NCBI GenBank assembly: GCA_944320355.1
Contig: CALUHC010000006.1
Coordinates: forward strand, 1-64,000
Direction: 5' to 3'
Origin: an uncultured Prevotella sp.
GTDB taxonomy: Bacteria > Bacteroidota > Bacteroidia > Bacteroidales > Bacteroidaceae
DNA: 64,000 nucleotides
Shown: positions 43,917 to 52,759 of the stretch, piece after piece
Layout: each line of letters starts with the position of its first letter
How positions within the stretch are numbered: the stretch's first letter is position 1
Position numbers and translations under genes: made by a program
The notes under the pieces: generated by a model
What the model was told of the DNA's origin: nothing
What the model saw: the letters and a program-made list of their open reading frames with translations, nothing else
The model's database searches: none

Positions 43917-45929
43917 ATGAAAAGAACCATTGCCACGGCAGCCGTCACGGCGCTCATGGCCTGCGCCGCGCAGGCCGGGGGGCAGACCCGTGCCGCCGGC
44001 TATCCCATCACGCAAGTGCCGTTCACGTCGGTGAAGATAGGCCAGAACACCTTTTGGGGCGACCGCATCAAGGCCGCCCGCGACGTGACCATACCGCTCG
44101 CCTTCAGCAAGTGCGAGAGCGAGGGGCGCTACGCTAACTTTGTCAAGGCCGCGCACCCGTCGGCCGAGTATGACGTCAGCTCGTTCATGGGCTATCCCTT
44201 CGACGACACCGACGTATACAAGACCATAGAGGGCGCGAGCTACGTGCTCCAGACGTATCCCGACAAGCGGCTGGAGGCATACATAGACAGCGTGCTCGAC
44301 ATAGTGGCCGCGGCGCAGGAGCCCGACGGATACCTGTACACCGCCCGCACCATCAACCCGCAGAAGCCGCACAAGTGGTCGGGAGCGGCGCGCTGGGTGA
44401 AGGAGGAGGACCTGAGCCACGAGCTCTACAACCTGGGCCACATGGTCGACGCGGCCTGCGCCCACTACCAGGCCACAGGCTCAAGGAAGTTCCTTGACAT
44501 AGCGCGGCGCTACGCCGACTGCGTGGTCCGCGAGGTGGGACCCGCCCAGGGGCAGGCCTGCGTGGTGCCGGGCCACCAGATTGCCGAGATGGCCCTGGCG
44601 CGCCTCTACGTGCTCACGGGCGAGAAGAAGTATCTCGACGAGGCGAAGTTCTTCCTCGACTACCGCGGGCGCACCAAGATTAAGAACGACTACAGCCAGA
44701 GCCGCCGCCCCGTCACCGAGCAGCGGGAGGCCGTGGGGCACGCCGTGCGCGCCGGGTATATGTACGCGGGCATGGCCGACGTGGCCGCGCTCACCGGCGA
44801 TTCGGCCTACATAAAGGCCATAGACGCCATCTGGGGCAACATCGTAGGCAAGAAGTACTACATCACCGGAGGCGTGGGCGCGCGCCATGCGGGCGAGGCG
44901 TTCGGCGCCAACTACGAGCTGCCCAACCTCACCGCCTACAACGAGACGTGCGCCGCCATCTCCATGGTATACCTCAACCAGCGTATGTTCCTGCTCCACG
45001 GCGACGCAAAGTACATAGACTGCCTGGAGCGCACGCTCTACAACGGCGTGATAAGCGGCATGAGCGCCGACGGCGGACGCTTCTTCTATCCCAACCCTCT
45101 GGCCGCCGACGGCAAGTACGGCTTCAACCATGACGGGTCGATGGAGCGCCAGCCGTGGTTCGGCTGCGCCTGCTGCCCGAGCAACCTCTGCCGCTTCATA
45201 CCCTCCATGCCGGGCTATGTCTACGCCACGCGCGGCGACAGCCTCTACGTGAACCTCTATGCCGGCAGCACGGCCACCGTGACCGTGGGAGGCAAGAAGG
45301 TGGAGCTGGCCCAGCAGACGCAGTATCCGTGGAACGGCGACGTGGCCATCAGCGTGCAGAAGAACGCCGCGGGGCGGTTCACCATGATGGTGCGCATACC
45401 CGGGTGGGTGCGCGGCGAGGTGACGCCGGGCGGCCTCTACGCCTACGCCGACAGCGCCGAGCAGTACTACTGGGTGAGCGTCAACGGCGAGCGCGTGGCC
45501 GCACGGCCCGCCAAGGGCTATGTGGCCATCAGTCGCGAGTGGAAGAAGGGCGACGTGGTTAGCCTGCACTTCGACATGACTCCGCGCACTGTCAAGGCCG
45601 ACAGCCGCGTCAGCGCCGACCGCGGCCGCGTGGCCGTGCAGCGCGGACCGCTGGTCTACTGCGCCGAGTGGCCAGACAACGACTTCGACGTGCTCCACTT
45701 CGTGCTCGACAAGAAGCCCAGCTTCACCATCGCCGACAACGCCTCGCTGGCCGGGGGCGTGAAGACACTCACGGCCACGGGCACCGTGCTCTCCACCGGC
45801 ACCGACGGCCATCTGCAGGCACGCCCCGCCACCGCCACACTCATACCCTACTACTCGTGGTGCCACCGCGGCCCAGGGCGCATGGAGGTGTGGATGGCCT
45901 GCGGCCCGGAAGTAGTGGAGGGAGAGTAG
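43917..45929 (+). CDS. Glycoside hydrolase family 127, beta-L-arabinofuranosidase-type
   Basis: The 670-residue exported enzyme (signal peptide 1-23) should release beta-L-arabinofuranose from plant cell wall glycans such as extensin or RG-II side chains. The zinc/nucleophile set of the family is present: Glu343 and Cys345 in YNETCAAI and the Cys pair 419-420 in GCACCPSN. The (alpha/alpha)6 barrel makes up residues about 40-440, then beta-sandwich modules. The enzyme and the PL11 lyase at 1840 both act on pectic material, although they are far apart. Confidence 0.92.
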   Translation: MKRTIATAAVTALMACAAQAGGQTRAAGYPITQVPFTSVKIGQNTFWGDRIKAARDVTIPLAFSKCESEGRYANFVKAAHPSAEYDVSSFMGYPFDDTDVYKTIEGASYVLQTYPDKRLEAYIDSVLDIVAAAQEPDGYLYTARTINPQKPHKWSGAARWVKEEDLSHELYNLGHMVDAACAHYQATGSRKFLDIARRYADCVVREVGPAQGQACVVPGHQIAEMALARLYVLTGEKKYLDEAKFFLDYRGRTKIKNDYSQSRRPVTEQREAVGHAVRAGYMYAGMADVAALTGDSAYIKAIDAIWGNIVGKKYYITGGVGARHAGEAFGANYELPNLTAYNETCAAISMVYLNQRMFLLHGDAKYIDCLERTLYNGVISGMSADGGRFFYPNPLAADGKYGFNHDGSMERQPWFGCACCPSNLCRFIPSMPGYVYATRGDSLYVNLYAGSTATVTVGGKKVELAQQTQYPWNGDVAISVQKNAAGRFTMMVRIPGWVRGEVTPGGLYAYADSAEQYYWVSVNGERVAARPAKGYVAISREWKKGDVVSLHFDMTPRTVKADSRVSADRGRVAVQRGPLVYCAEWPDNDFDVLHFVLDKKPSFTIADNASLAGGVKTLTATGTVLSTGTDGHLQARPATATLIPYYSWCHRGPGRMEVWMACGPEVVEGE

Positions 45930-45935
45930 GAGAAA

Positions 45936-46114
45936 TTAAGAATTAAAAATTAAGAATTAAGAAAAATACCTGCGTGGGACGGGAAAACAAAACGACTTGC
46001 GATTGAAATAAACTAACGGCAGAGGATTTTTCCTTACCGCCTTTATTACCCATCATTCGTCAAAGTTCCGTCCCACGCAGGTATTTTTCTTAATTCTTAA
46101 TTTTTAATTCTTAA
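45936..46114. repeat. 47-bp perfect inverted repeat with AATTAAG words
   Basis: Positions 45936-45982 are exactly complementary to 46068-46114 around an 85-base centre. Each arm has TTAAGAATTAAAAATTAAG-type words outside and a unique segment TACCTGCGTGGGACGG inside. It starts 7 bases after the GH127 stop, so it may also serve as a strong 3' hairpin. Confidence 0.9.
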
Positions 46115-46159
46115 CTTTCCTCCCCTTTGTTTTCTGCTACGCGCCGTGCAGTCCGCGCG

Positions 46160-46310
46160 GTCTCTGTAACTGATTGATAACCAGCGGGGTTACGAAACGT
46201 GCCGTTTTGGCCTCTGAAACGTGCCGTTTCAGGCGGCGAAACGGGTCGTTTCAGGCGGTGAAACGGCACGTTTCGCCGCGCAAAGCGGCAGGCTTTGATT
46301 TTTGATACAA
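46160..46310. repeat. Short 22-bp dyad array S5 with conserved borders
   Basis: The border CTGTAACTGATTGATAACC at 46164-46182 precedes units at 46195, 46217, 46239 and 46261 (exact 22-bp steps) and a decayed unit at 46282. It ends in GCAGGCTTTGATTTTTGATA as S4 does. The first two units have the same centre (GTGCC), so they do not pair with each other as in S2. Confidence 0.88.
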
Positions 46311-46531
46311 ATTCGGGCGGTGAACGGGATTATATTTTGGGCGTTGCACAGGCCGCTCCGCCGTGCCGGCATGGGTGGTCGGCGGCGGTGCTGTATCGCT
46401 GTCAAAGGGTTGTCGGCAGAGCCTTGCGACAGGGCAGTCGGGGCGCATACGGACACCGTATCCGGGCTTGCAGTTCAGCCCCTTTTGCCATTTTTCTTAA
46501 TTATTACCTCTTAATTCTTAATTTTTTTACT

Positions 46532-46540
46532 TATCTTTGC
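46532..46540 (+). promoter_or_regulatory. -7 box upstream of the small HTH gene
   Basis: TATCTTTGC, giving a leader of about 270 bases to the start at 46815. I see no gene in 46311-46814 and no other structure except A/T-rich words at 46495-46525. Confidence 0.45.
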
Positions 46541-46814
46541 AAAAGCGATGAGCCGTGCCGCCGGTGGCACGGGCGTCGCGCCGGACAAGGATTGCGAGCG
46601 GCAGGCCTTGTGCGGTGAAGCCAAACAGCCGCCTCTCTGCTCTATACACACTTGCTGCATTTGCCGCGTCTGCGCCCGCCGGGGTGCGGACAGGGGTTGG
46701 CTGTGTGTGCGTGGGGCAGGCTGGAGGGCAGGCCGTTCATCTTTACAAGCATGACGTCGGCGGTGCGGATAAGCCTCCGGGCGGCCCGGCGCAAACCGAA
46801 ACAAAGCCAAAGAA

Positions 46815-47042
46815 ATGATAAATATCGGACAGAGCATAAGGGAAGAGCTGGCCCGGCAGGAGCGCACAGTGAGCTGGCTTGCCAAGAAGCTGAACTGCAC
46901 TCGGGCCGTTGTGTACCGCATCATGGCCAAGAACAGCATCGACACGGCCATGCTGGCGCGCATATCGGTTGTGCTCGGGCGCAACTTCTTCAGCGAGCTG
47001 TCGGCCGAGATAGGGCGCAGGCTCGACGGCAAGGAGCGTTAG
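46815..47042 (+). CDS. Small helix-turn-helix DNA-binding protein (XRE-like)
   Basis: The 75-residue protein is nearly all HTH: residues 9-60 hold SIREELARQERTVSWLAKKL and NCTRAVVYRIMAKNSID, a typical lambda-repressor-like fold. It has no sensory or dimerisation domain. It ends 276 bases before the TolB-like gene; the gap has a cluster of GATAC half-sites that may be its operator. The target is inferred from position only. Confidence 0.8.
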   Translation: MINIGQSIREELARQERTVSWLAKKLNCTRAVVYRIMAKNSIDTAMLARISVVLGRNFFSELSAEIGRRLDGKER

Positions 47043-47120
47043 CGGCCGGCCGTCGGCATCGGCGCGGCACTCCGCGAAGTGGTGGAATGGGGTGCCGCGG
47101 GGCGCTTTCAGCCCCGTGGG

Positions 47121-47182
47121 ATGTATCGTGTCAGATACATTTTTGTTTTGTTTGAGATACGGTATCGTATTGTCTGAGATAC
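47121..47182 (+). promoter_or_regulatory. Cluster of GATAC half-sites, candidate operator
   Basis: ATGTATC and GATACAT form a perfect 7-bp inverted pair with a 6-base gap (47121-47140). GATACGGTATC (47156-47166) is a palindrome around one base, and TGAGATACG repeats at 47175. In all there are five GATAC/GTATC half-sites in 62 bases, just upstream of the TolB-like gene's -7 box. Confidence 0.55.
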
Positions 47183-47214
47183 GCGTTTTTTAAGATTTGT
47201 TTACCAAAAAATCA

Positions 47215-47223
47215 TAACTTTGC
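47215..47223 (+). promoter_or_regulatory. -7 box of the TolB-like gene
   Basis: TAACTTTGC, about 95 bases before the start at 47319; the candidate operator lies 33-94 bases upstream of it. Confidence 0.65.
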
Positions 47224-47318
47224 AGCCGACAACGCTGCCTTGCCACGTTCAGGCCGCGCCCCGCTGCGGGCGTCAAGGCCGTCAACGTGGCTGCACGGGG
47301 CAGGCAATAACCAATGAT

Positions 47319-48305
47319 ATGGCAAACAATGACATAAGGAAAGCCGCGCTCGCGCTCGCCATGCTGGCCGCCACGGCGGCAGTGCGGGCGCAGGTGGACT
47401 ACTCGGTGGTGGCCGTCAACGAGGAGTCGGGGCTGGAGCTGACGCGCATCACGCAAGACAACGACTTCGTGTGCATGCCCGAGGTGAGGCGAATGGGCGG
47501 CACTGTCAACTGGTTTTCCAACCGCATCATCGACGTGTCTGTGGACGGCCGGAAGCTGGCATACATATCGGCGCGCGGCGAGACCACCAACATCTTCATA
47601 AAGGACGTGGCCCGGCAGGGTGGCTCTGTGCAGCGCACCAACCGCCGCGCGGTCATAGACTTCTCCTATTCGCCCGACGGAAGCAGCATCTGCTTCTCCG
47701 AACAGAACGGCGACTACAACCAGATTTTCCAGACGGCGGCCGAGGGCAGCTACGTGTGCCGGCAGATAACGTCGGGCAGCGCAGACTTCACGCCGGTCTA
47801 TTCCGCCGACATGAAGAACATATTCTTTGCCAGGCAGGAGAACAGCGGAGTGAGCGTGTGGAGCTACAACGTGGCCAACAACTTCCTGGCCAGCTATACC
47901 CGGGGCATGAACCCCTGCCCGATAGCGGGCCGGAAGGCCATGCTCTGTGCGCGCACCGACGCCTCGGGGCGCGGCGAGATATGGCGCGTGGACTACGAGA
48001 CGGGCGTTGAGGAGTGCCTCATGGCCGACCCCAACCGCAGCTTCACCACGCCGTCCATGTCGCCCGACGGCCGCTGGATTCTCGCCGTGGGCAGCAACGT
48101 GCTCATGAACGGCACGCAGCGCTACGCCAACACCGACATCTTTGTCTGCCGCGCGGACGGAACCGGGCTGACGCAGCTCACATATCACGCCGCCGACGAC
48201 CTCAGCCCGGCCTGGAGCCGCTACGGGAAGTACATCTACTTCATCTCGCAGCGAGGCAGCGCAACGGCCACAGCCAACGTGTGGCGCATGACTTTCGCCT
48301 ACTGA
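47319..48305 (+). CDS. TolB-like beta-propeller exported protein
   Basis: The 328-residue protein has a signal peptide (about 1-25) and six to seven WD40-like PD40 blades, seen as repeated SPDGSSICF, SADMKNIFF, SPDGRWILA and SRYGKYIYF strands. It is expected in the periplasm or on the surface as a binding scaffold. Start at 47319 is in frame with MANND; an ATG at 47314 is out of frame. It lies 40 bases upstream of the first barrel gene and probably shares its transcript. Confidence 0.8.
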   Translation: MANNDIRKAALALAMLAATAAVRAQVDYSVVAVNEESGLELTRITQDNDFVCMPEVRRMGGTVNWFSNRIIDVSVDGRKLAYISARGETTNIFIKDVARQGGSVQRTNRRAVIDFSYSPDGSSICFSEQNGDYNQIFQTAAEGSYVCRQITSGSADFTPVYSADMKNIFFARQENSGVSVWSYNVANNFLASYTRGMNPCPIAGRKAMLCARTDASGRGEIWRVDYETGVEECLMADPNRSFTTPSMSPDGRWILAVGSNVLMNGTQRYANTDIFVCRADGTGLTQLTYHAADDLSPAWSRYGKYIYFISQRGSATATANVWRMTFAY

Positions 48306-48345
48306 CACACACCGAAACAGCATTTCAAGCCTAATAAATCACGTT

Positions 48346-49110
48346 ATGAGAAAGATTAAATTACTCGCAGTCGCCGCGCTTCTCTCGGTCGGAACAAGCG
48401 CATCGGCGCAGTTCACCAACACGTCGTCCAAGTCGGCACGCACCGCCTCCACCGACGGCTGGAGCACCATCTACGTGCAATACAACCCGACAAAGATAGG
48501 CATCGACCAAAAGGGGGCTGACGATATGTCGCTCAACGCTTTCTCAATAGGTTACAACAAGGCTTTCAGCATATCCAAGAGCCTGCCGTTCTTCGTAGAG
48601 GCAGGCATCGGCTTGCAGTATATGTTCAAGACAGACGAGGAGCCATACGAAGACTATCCCGAGGTTAACGACCGCAATATACAGCCTACTGCTGACAAAT
48701 ACAATGTGTTTTCGGCCAAGATACCCGTCAGCCTGGCCTACTGCTGGAGCATACCCAACAGCAAAGTGGCGCTCATCCCGTTTGCGGGCATAGACTTCCG
48801 CATCAACATAAGCGGCAAAGTGAAGACCGAGTACGAGATGGGAGAAGACGTAGAGGACTACTATGAGGGCAACGAAGGCTTCTGGGAAGAATATTACGGG
48901 CTGCAGGAAAGCCGCAGTCTCTTTGACGAAGACGACATGGGCGACGAGGACTACACGTGGAAACGGTTCCAGATAGGCTGGCACATCGGCGTGAATGCAC
49001 GCTTCAACGGCAACCTGCTGCTTGGCGTTTCGTACGGAACTGACTTCAGCGAGCTGTTCAAGAAGGCCAAGATGAAGACCACCTCCGTCACCTTGGGATA
49101 TTGTTTTTAA
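48346..49110 (+). CDS. Outer membrane beta-barrel protein, first tandem copy
   Basis: The 254-residue protein starts with MRKIKLLAVAALLSVGTSAS, a signal peptide, and then a Ser-rich stretch before alternating beta strands ending in Phe (TLGYCF), a typical outer-membrane barrel end. It is a close tandem paralogue of the next gene: both share DEDDMGD(E/K)DYTWKRFQIGW. An acidic insert after residue 155 is specific to each copy. The ligand is unknown. Confidence 0.85.
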   Translation: MRKIKLLAVAALLSVGTSASAQFTNTSSKSARTASTDGWSTIYVQYNPTKIGIDQKGADDMSLNAFSIGYNKAFSISKSLPFFVEAGIGLQYMFKTDEEPYEDYPEVNDRNIQPTADKYNVFSAKIPVSLAYCWSIPNSKVALIPFAGIDFRINISGKVKTEYEMGEDVEDYYEGNEGFWEEYYGLQESRSLFDEDDMGDEDYTWKRFQIGWHIGVNARFNGNLLLGVSYGTDFSELFKKAKMKTTSVTLGYCF

Positions 49111-49178
49111 AGGCATCCCTGCGGCAAGCACATCTGACACACACCGGAACAACATTTCAAATTAAAATAAACAAAGTT

Positions 49179-49889
49179 ATGAGAAAGATTAAATTACTCG
49201 CAGCCGCCGCGCTCCTCGCGGTCGGCACAAGCGCATCGGCGCAGTTCAGCAACTCTTCGTCAAGGTCGGCCCGCACCGTGTCGACAGACGGGTGGAGCAC
49301 CATCTATGTGCAGTACAACCCTGTCAGCCTGGCTTTTGACGATGATGATTACGATGACGTATCGTTCAATGGTTTCAGTTTTGGCTACAACCATGCCTTC
49401 AGCGTGTCGAAGAGCATCCCGCTCTTTGTCGAGGCAGGCGTTGGTTTGCAGTATGCCACGTGGAGTGACGACGTAACCTTATATGGATATGACGAGTATG
49501 GTGACTTTATCGAGGCCGATGGCGAACAAAAGATAAACCTGTTCTCGCTGAAAGTGCCCGTAAGCCTTATGTACAAGTGGGACATACCGAGCAGCAAGGT
49601 GTCCCTGATACCGTTCCTCGGCGTCACGATGCGCTATAACCTAAGCGGCAAGCGGAACGACACGGCCGATGATTACGACTATGACGAGGACCTCAATCTC
49701 TTTGACGAAGACGACATGGGAGACAAGGACTACACGTGGAAGCGCTTCCAGATTGGCTGGCAGATAGGTGTCAACGCACGCATAAGCAACAGCTTCCTGC
49801 TCGGTGTGTCATACGGAACGGACTTCTCCGAGATTGTGAAGGACGGCAAGCTGAAGACCACTTCGGTGACCGTCGGCTATTGCTTCTAA
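49179..49889 (+). CDS. Outer membrane beta-barrel protein, second tandem copy
   Basis: The 236-residue paralogue has almost the same signal peptide as its neighbour at 48346 and the shared DEDDMGDKDYTWKRFQIGW block, with the same C-terminal CF end. The upstream leader (CACACCGGAACAACATTTCAA) also matches the leader of the first copy, so the duplication included the leader. The chosen start at 49179 is the one aligned with the first gene. Divergence is mainly in the loops between strands. Confidence 0.85.
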   Translation: MRKIKLLAAAALLAVGTSASAQFSNSSSRSARTVSTDGWSTIYVQYNPVSLAFDDDDYDDVSFNGFSFGYNHAFSVSKSIPLFVEAGVGLQYATWSDDVTLYGYDEYGDFIEADGEQKINLFSLKVPVSLMYKWDIPSSKVSLIPFLGVTMRYNLSGKRNDTADDYDYDEDLNLFDEDDMGDKDYTWKRFQIGWQIGVNARISNSFLLGVSYGTDFSEIVKDGKLKTTSVTVGYCF

Positions 49890-49974
49890 TCATACCTGTA
49901 AATCAATCACGCGGCGGGGTGGCCGGACATGAGTCGCGAGCCATCCCGCCGAAATCATAAACAAGGAGAAAAAC

Positions 49975-50370
49975 ATGAAAGAAAGACTGAGGACATTGCT
50001 AATGCTGCTGCTTGTGGTCACCATGTCGGTGGCTGTGGCGGGCTGTTCGTCGGACGACGACGATGACGAAAACGGGAGCGGAACTGGCATCACCGGCACA
50101 TGGCGCTATTCGTTCGAGGAAGGATATATGTTGATAACATTCAATTCTGGAGGCCGTGGCCTGCAGCGCGAGTACGACTCTTACAGTGGCGAATGGATAG
50201 ACCAGGAGGCGTTCAGCTATTTCTATGATGGAGAGTCCGGTATGCTAACCATATTGTTTGGCGATGATACTGAACTCTATGAGGTGCTGTCGGTGACATC
50301 GACCGCACTGAGCCTGCGCTACATTGGCGACGATGGATATTACGAACTGATGCATCTCACCCGCCAGTGA
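49975..50370 (+). CDS. Small lipoprotein with acidic post-Cys stretch
   Basis: The 131-residue lipoprotein has a lipobox VAGC with Cys24, followed at once by SSDDDDDEN. Such acidic residues behind the lipidated Cys are the surface-export signal (LES) known in Bacteroidetes lipoproteins. The mature part is a small beta-sandwich (TWRYSFEEG, LTILFGDDTELYEV, LSLRYIGDDG) and resembles lipocalin-like DUF proteins without a name. The ribosome binding site is AAGGAGAAA before the ATG. Confidence 0.8.
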   Translation: MKERLRTLLMLLLVVTMSVAVAGCSSDDDDDENGSGTGITGTWRYSFEEGYMLITFNSGGRGLQREYDSYSGEWIDQEAFSYFYDGESGMLTILFGDDTELYEVLSVTSTALSLRYIGDDGYYELMHLTRQ

Positions 50371-50390
50371 CCGCCTGCACAGGCAACTCA

Positions 50391-50425
50391 CTGTGCCTCC
50401 GGCCGCGCTGGGTGCGGCCGGAGGC
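50391..50425 (+). terminator. Strong GC hairpin after the lipoprotein gene
   Basis: GCCTCCGGCCGC and GCGGCCGGAGGC form a perfect 12-bp stem with a 7-base loop, 20 bases after the stop; no T tract follows directly. Confidence 0.6.
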
Positions 50426-50564
50426 CGTTGCAACATAATCTCAAATCATAAAAGTAAAGCACGCAGAGGCTCGCCGGGAGGCGGGCCTCTGTTGTCTCTC
50501 CGGGCAGGCTTCTCCGGGCGGTGTGTAGCGGGCCGTTTTGCCCCCGGTGGGATATGGTTTTGCG

Positions 50565-50643
50565 AAACGTGCCGTTTCGGGTTGCAATACGGGCCGTTTC
50601 GCGCGATGAAACGTGCCGTTTTGGAGGCTAAAACGTGCCGTTT
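50565..50643. repeat. Short 22-bp dyad array S6
   Basis: Units start at 50565, 50587, 50609 and 50631, each 22 bp apart; all four have the same centre orientation (GTGCC or GGGCC). The text after it contains GGCAACTTGCGGGCATTCAT, similar to the end of the CCCCTCC element (50682). Up to 50921 I see no gene. Confidence 0.85.
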
Positions 50644-50921
50644 TGCAAAGCGTTGAGGCTCAGCGGGTTGCGCGGGGCGGCAACTTGCGGGCATTCATTT
50701 GCTTGCTTTCTCCTCTTTTGCCAAAGGCTGTGCCGGCGTGAGGCGGGACGGGCAAACGGGCAGGAAACACATAGGGATGCCTTTGGATGCTTGGGCTTGA
50801 GAGGGCGGATGGCGGATGCTGGCTGCCGATGGAATCGGCGTTTTTTACTGATTGACCTTATTTTTTTACATTTTGCACCATGCATGTGCGCAAAATGTTT
50901 GTGTGGCGGCGCGCTTATTCA

Positions 50922-50929
50922 TAACTTTG
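50922..50929 (+). promoter_or_regulatory. -7 box of the C92-family lipoprotein gene
   Basis: TAACTTTG matches the Bacteroidetes -7 box, 43 bases upstream of the chosen start at 50972. Confidence 0.5.
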
Positions 50930-50971
50930 TCGCAGACCGGTCGCCCGTGGCGGCCGGCGCAGGCAGCAGGC

Positions 50972-51589
50972 ATGACAACGGGCAGCACCATATTCTGCGC
51001 GGCCGTGCTGGCGGTGACGCTCGCCGCCGGATGCTCGGCGGATAGGCCGGAGACGATATTCCCTCCCGGCACGGAGGTGCGCCCGGGCGACATCCTGCTG
51101 CGGCGCGGCGACGGAATGGCCAGCCGTGTGGTGCTCTTTGCCGACGGCGCGGGCGAGTATTCGCACGTGGGCATAGCGGCCGACAGCGCCGGTGTGACGG
51201 TGGTGGTGCACGCCGTGCCGGGCGAACCGCGCTACCCGGGCGAGCCAGACATGGTGAGAATGGAGCCGGTGGGCGCGTTCTACAGCCGCATGAGGGCCTC
51301 GCGGGGCTGCGTGATGCGCTGCGCCGACAGCCTGAAGGCGCGGCGGGCCGCGGCCGCGGCGGTGGAGGTGTGCCGGCGGGGCACGCTCTTCGACCATGAC
51401 TATGACAGCAATGACACCACGGCGGTGTACTGCAGCGAGCTGGTGGAGCGCGTCTGCCGCCGCGCGGGGATGCGCCTCGTGCTGCCGCCGCGCCACAACG
51501 TGAGCATACCGGGGTTGAGCCTGCGGGGCGTCATCATGCCGTCAGACTTCCGCCGCTCGCCATCGCTGAGGGTGGTGGCAGAGTTCTGA
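50972..51589 (+). CDS. YiiX/YebB-like (C92, permuted papain-like) lipoprotein
   Basis: The 205-residue lipoprotein begins with MTTGSTIFCAAVL and the lipobox LAAGC at about 16-20. The permuted NlpC/P60 fold is shown by His in GEYSHVGIAAD and Cys in AVYCSELVERV. Family members are amidases acting on N-acyl amino acids or peptide bonds; here the target is unknown. I chose the start at 50972 because the region before it is non-coding with a -7 box; the longer frame (from 50852) has no signal sequence. Confidence 0.75.
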   Translation: MTTGSTIFCAAVLAVTLAAGCSADRPETIFPPGTEVRPGDILLRRGDGMASRVVLFADGAGEYSHVGIAADSAGVTVVVHAVPGEPRYPGEPDMVRMEPVGAFYSRMRASRGCVMRCADSLKARRAAAAAVEVCRRGTLFDHDYDSNDTTAVYCSELVERVCRRAGMRLVLPPRHNVSIPGLSLRGVIMPSDFRRSPSLRVVAEF

Positions 51590-51647
51590 GCGCGCGTAGC
51601 AAGAGACTTACACTTATATTTACAAACCGTTTAAATTGACAGCAAGC

Positions 51648-52055
51648 ATGAAGAAAATCATCGGATTCATCGCCATGGCAGCCATAGCGCTGGTGATGGC
51701 GGCGTGTGGCGGCGACAATTCGCCAAAGGGAGTGGCCGAGCAGGCCGTGAAGTGCATACAGGACAAGGACTACGAGGGCTATGTGGACCTGATGCGGATA
51801 ACCGAGAAGGAGGGCCAGGACGTGGCGGAGACCAAGCAGGGCATAGCCGACCTGCTGCGCTCCAAGGCTGAGTCCACGCTCGACAAGAAGGGCGGCATAA
51901 AGAGCTACGAGGTACTCTCGGAGACAGTGGCCGACGACGGAAACAGCGCCGTGGTGCAGATAAAGGTGACATACGGCAACGGCGAGGAGAAGACAGACGA
52001 CATGAAGATGGTGAAGAGCGACGGCGGCAAGTGGCTGATCGACTCGGGAAAATGA
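51648..52055 (+). CDS. DUF4878-type lipoprotein
   Basis: The 135-residue lipoprotein has the lipobox VMAAC (Cys20) and then the NTF2-like fold of DUF4878: repeated AVKCIQDKDYEGYVDLM, TKQGIADLLRSKAES, VVQIKVTYGNGEEK and GKWLID. Such proteins are common in Bacteroidales without known function. Start is the ATG at 51648; a TTG at 51636 would add only four residues. Confidence 0.75.
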   Translation: MKKIIGFIAMAAIALVMAACGGDNSPKGVAEQAVKCIQDKDYEGYVDLMRITEKEGQDVAETKQGIADLLRSKAESTLDKKGGIKSYEVLSETVADDGNSAVVQIKVTYGNGEEKTDDMKMVKSDGGKWLIDSGK

Positions 52056-52101
52056 GACTGACATAGCATTTAGCAAACCAAATCAAATGGAGGAAAAGGA
52101 C

Positions 52102-52701
52102 ATGAGAAAGACTATCAAGGCACTGCTTGTGTGCGTGGTGATGGCGTTCGCAGGCTCGATGCCGGCCAGCGCGCAGTTCGGCAACATCCTGAAGAAGGCC
52201 AAGGAGGGGCTGGAGAAGGCAAACCAGGTGGTGGGAACGCTCACCGGCGAGAGCGCCGCCACGGGAAGCGAGGTGGCAATAGCCTCGGGCGGCACCATGC
52301 AGAACCCCCTGGCCGCCGCCGTTGACGTGGAGCTGGTGGGGGCATACGGCACGAGCACGTCTGAGAACTACGGCAAGGTGAACCTCGTGCTCAAGGTGAA
52401 GATGATTGCGAACAAGAGCCGCATAGGCTTTGGAGGCACTCTCAACGCCGACAAGACGATGGCCGTGGACCAAGACGGCAACTCGTATCCCAACGGCACT
52501 ATGGGCCAACATTACTATGACGTGGCCGAGGGCATTGTGACCAAGCTGACGCTCAACGACGGCAGCACCGTGTTCACGGACGTGAAGAAGACGGCCAAGA
52601 CCATGCAGGTGATAAAGCTCGCGTGCTACATCGACGGGCAATACCGCGGCATGATCACGTTCAAGAACGTGCCTGTGCAGTGGGACGTCCAGCCACAGTG
52701 A
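52102..52701 (+). CDS. Exported protein of unknown function
   Basis: The 199-residue protein has a signal peptide (MRKTIKALLVCVVMAFAG) and a beta-rich body (VDVELVGAYGTSTSENYGKV, RIGFGGTLNADKTMAVDQDG). I do not recognise a family. I chose the ATG at 52102 rather than 52087 because GGAGG lies 9 bases upstream and the signal peptide then starts normally. It is 46 bases after the DUF4878 lipoprotein and probably transcribed with it. Confidence 0.65.
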   Translation: MRKTIKALLVCVVMAFAGSMPASAQFGNILKKAKEGLEKANQVVGTLTGESAATGSEVAIASGGTMQNPLAAAVDVELVGAYGTSTSENYGKVNLVLKVKMIANKSRIGFGGTLNADKTMAVDQDGNSYPNGTMGQHYYDVAEGIVTKLTLNDGSTVFTDVKKTAKTMQVIKLACYIDGQYRGMITFKNVPVQWDVQPQ

Positions 52702-52759
52702 GGCTCGGCGCTATGTTCCGCGGCGCGTCTTGTCCGCGTGCCGCCGGCCGGAGGGCTGG

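Noticed and set aside
43880..44137. Small gene in front of the GH127 gene
   Set aside because: It overlaps the GH127 start in another frame and lacks any recognisable feature.
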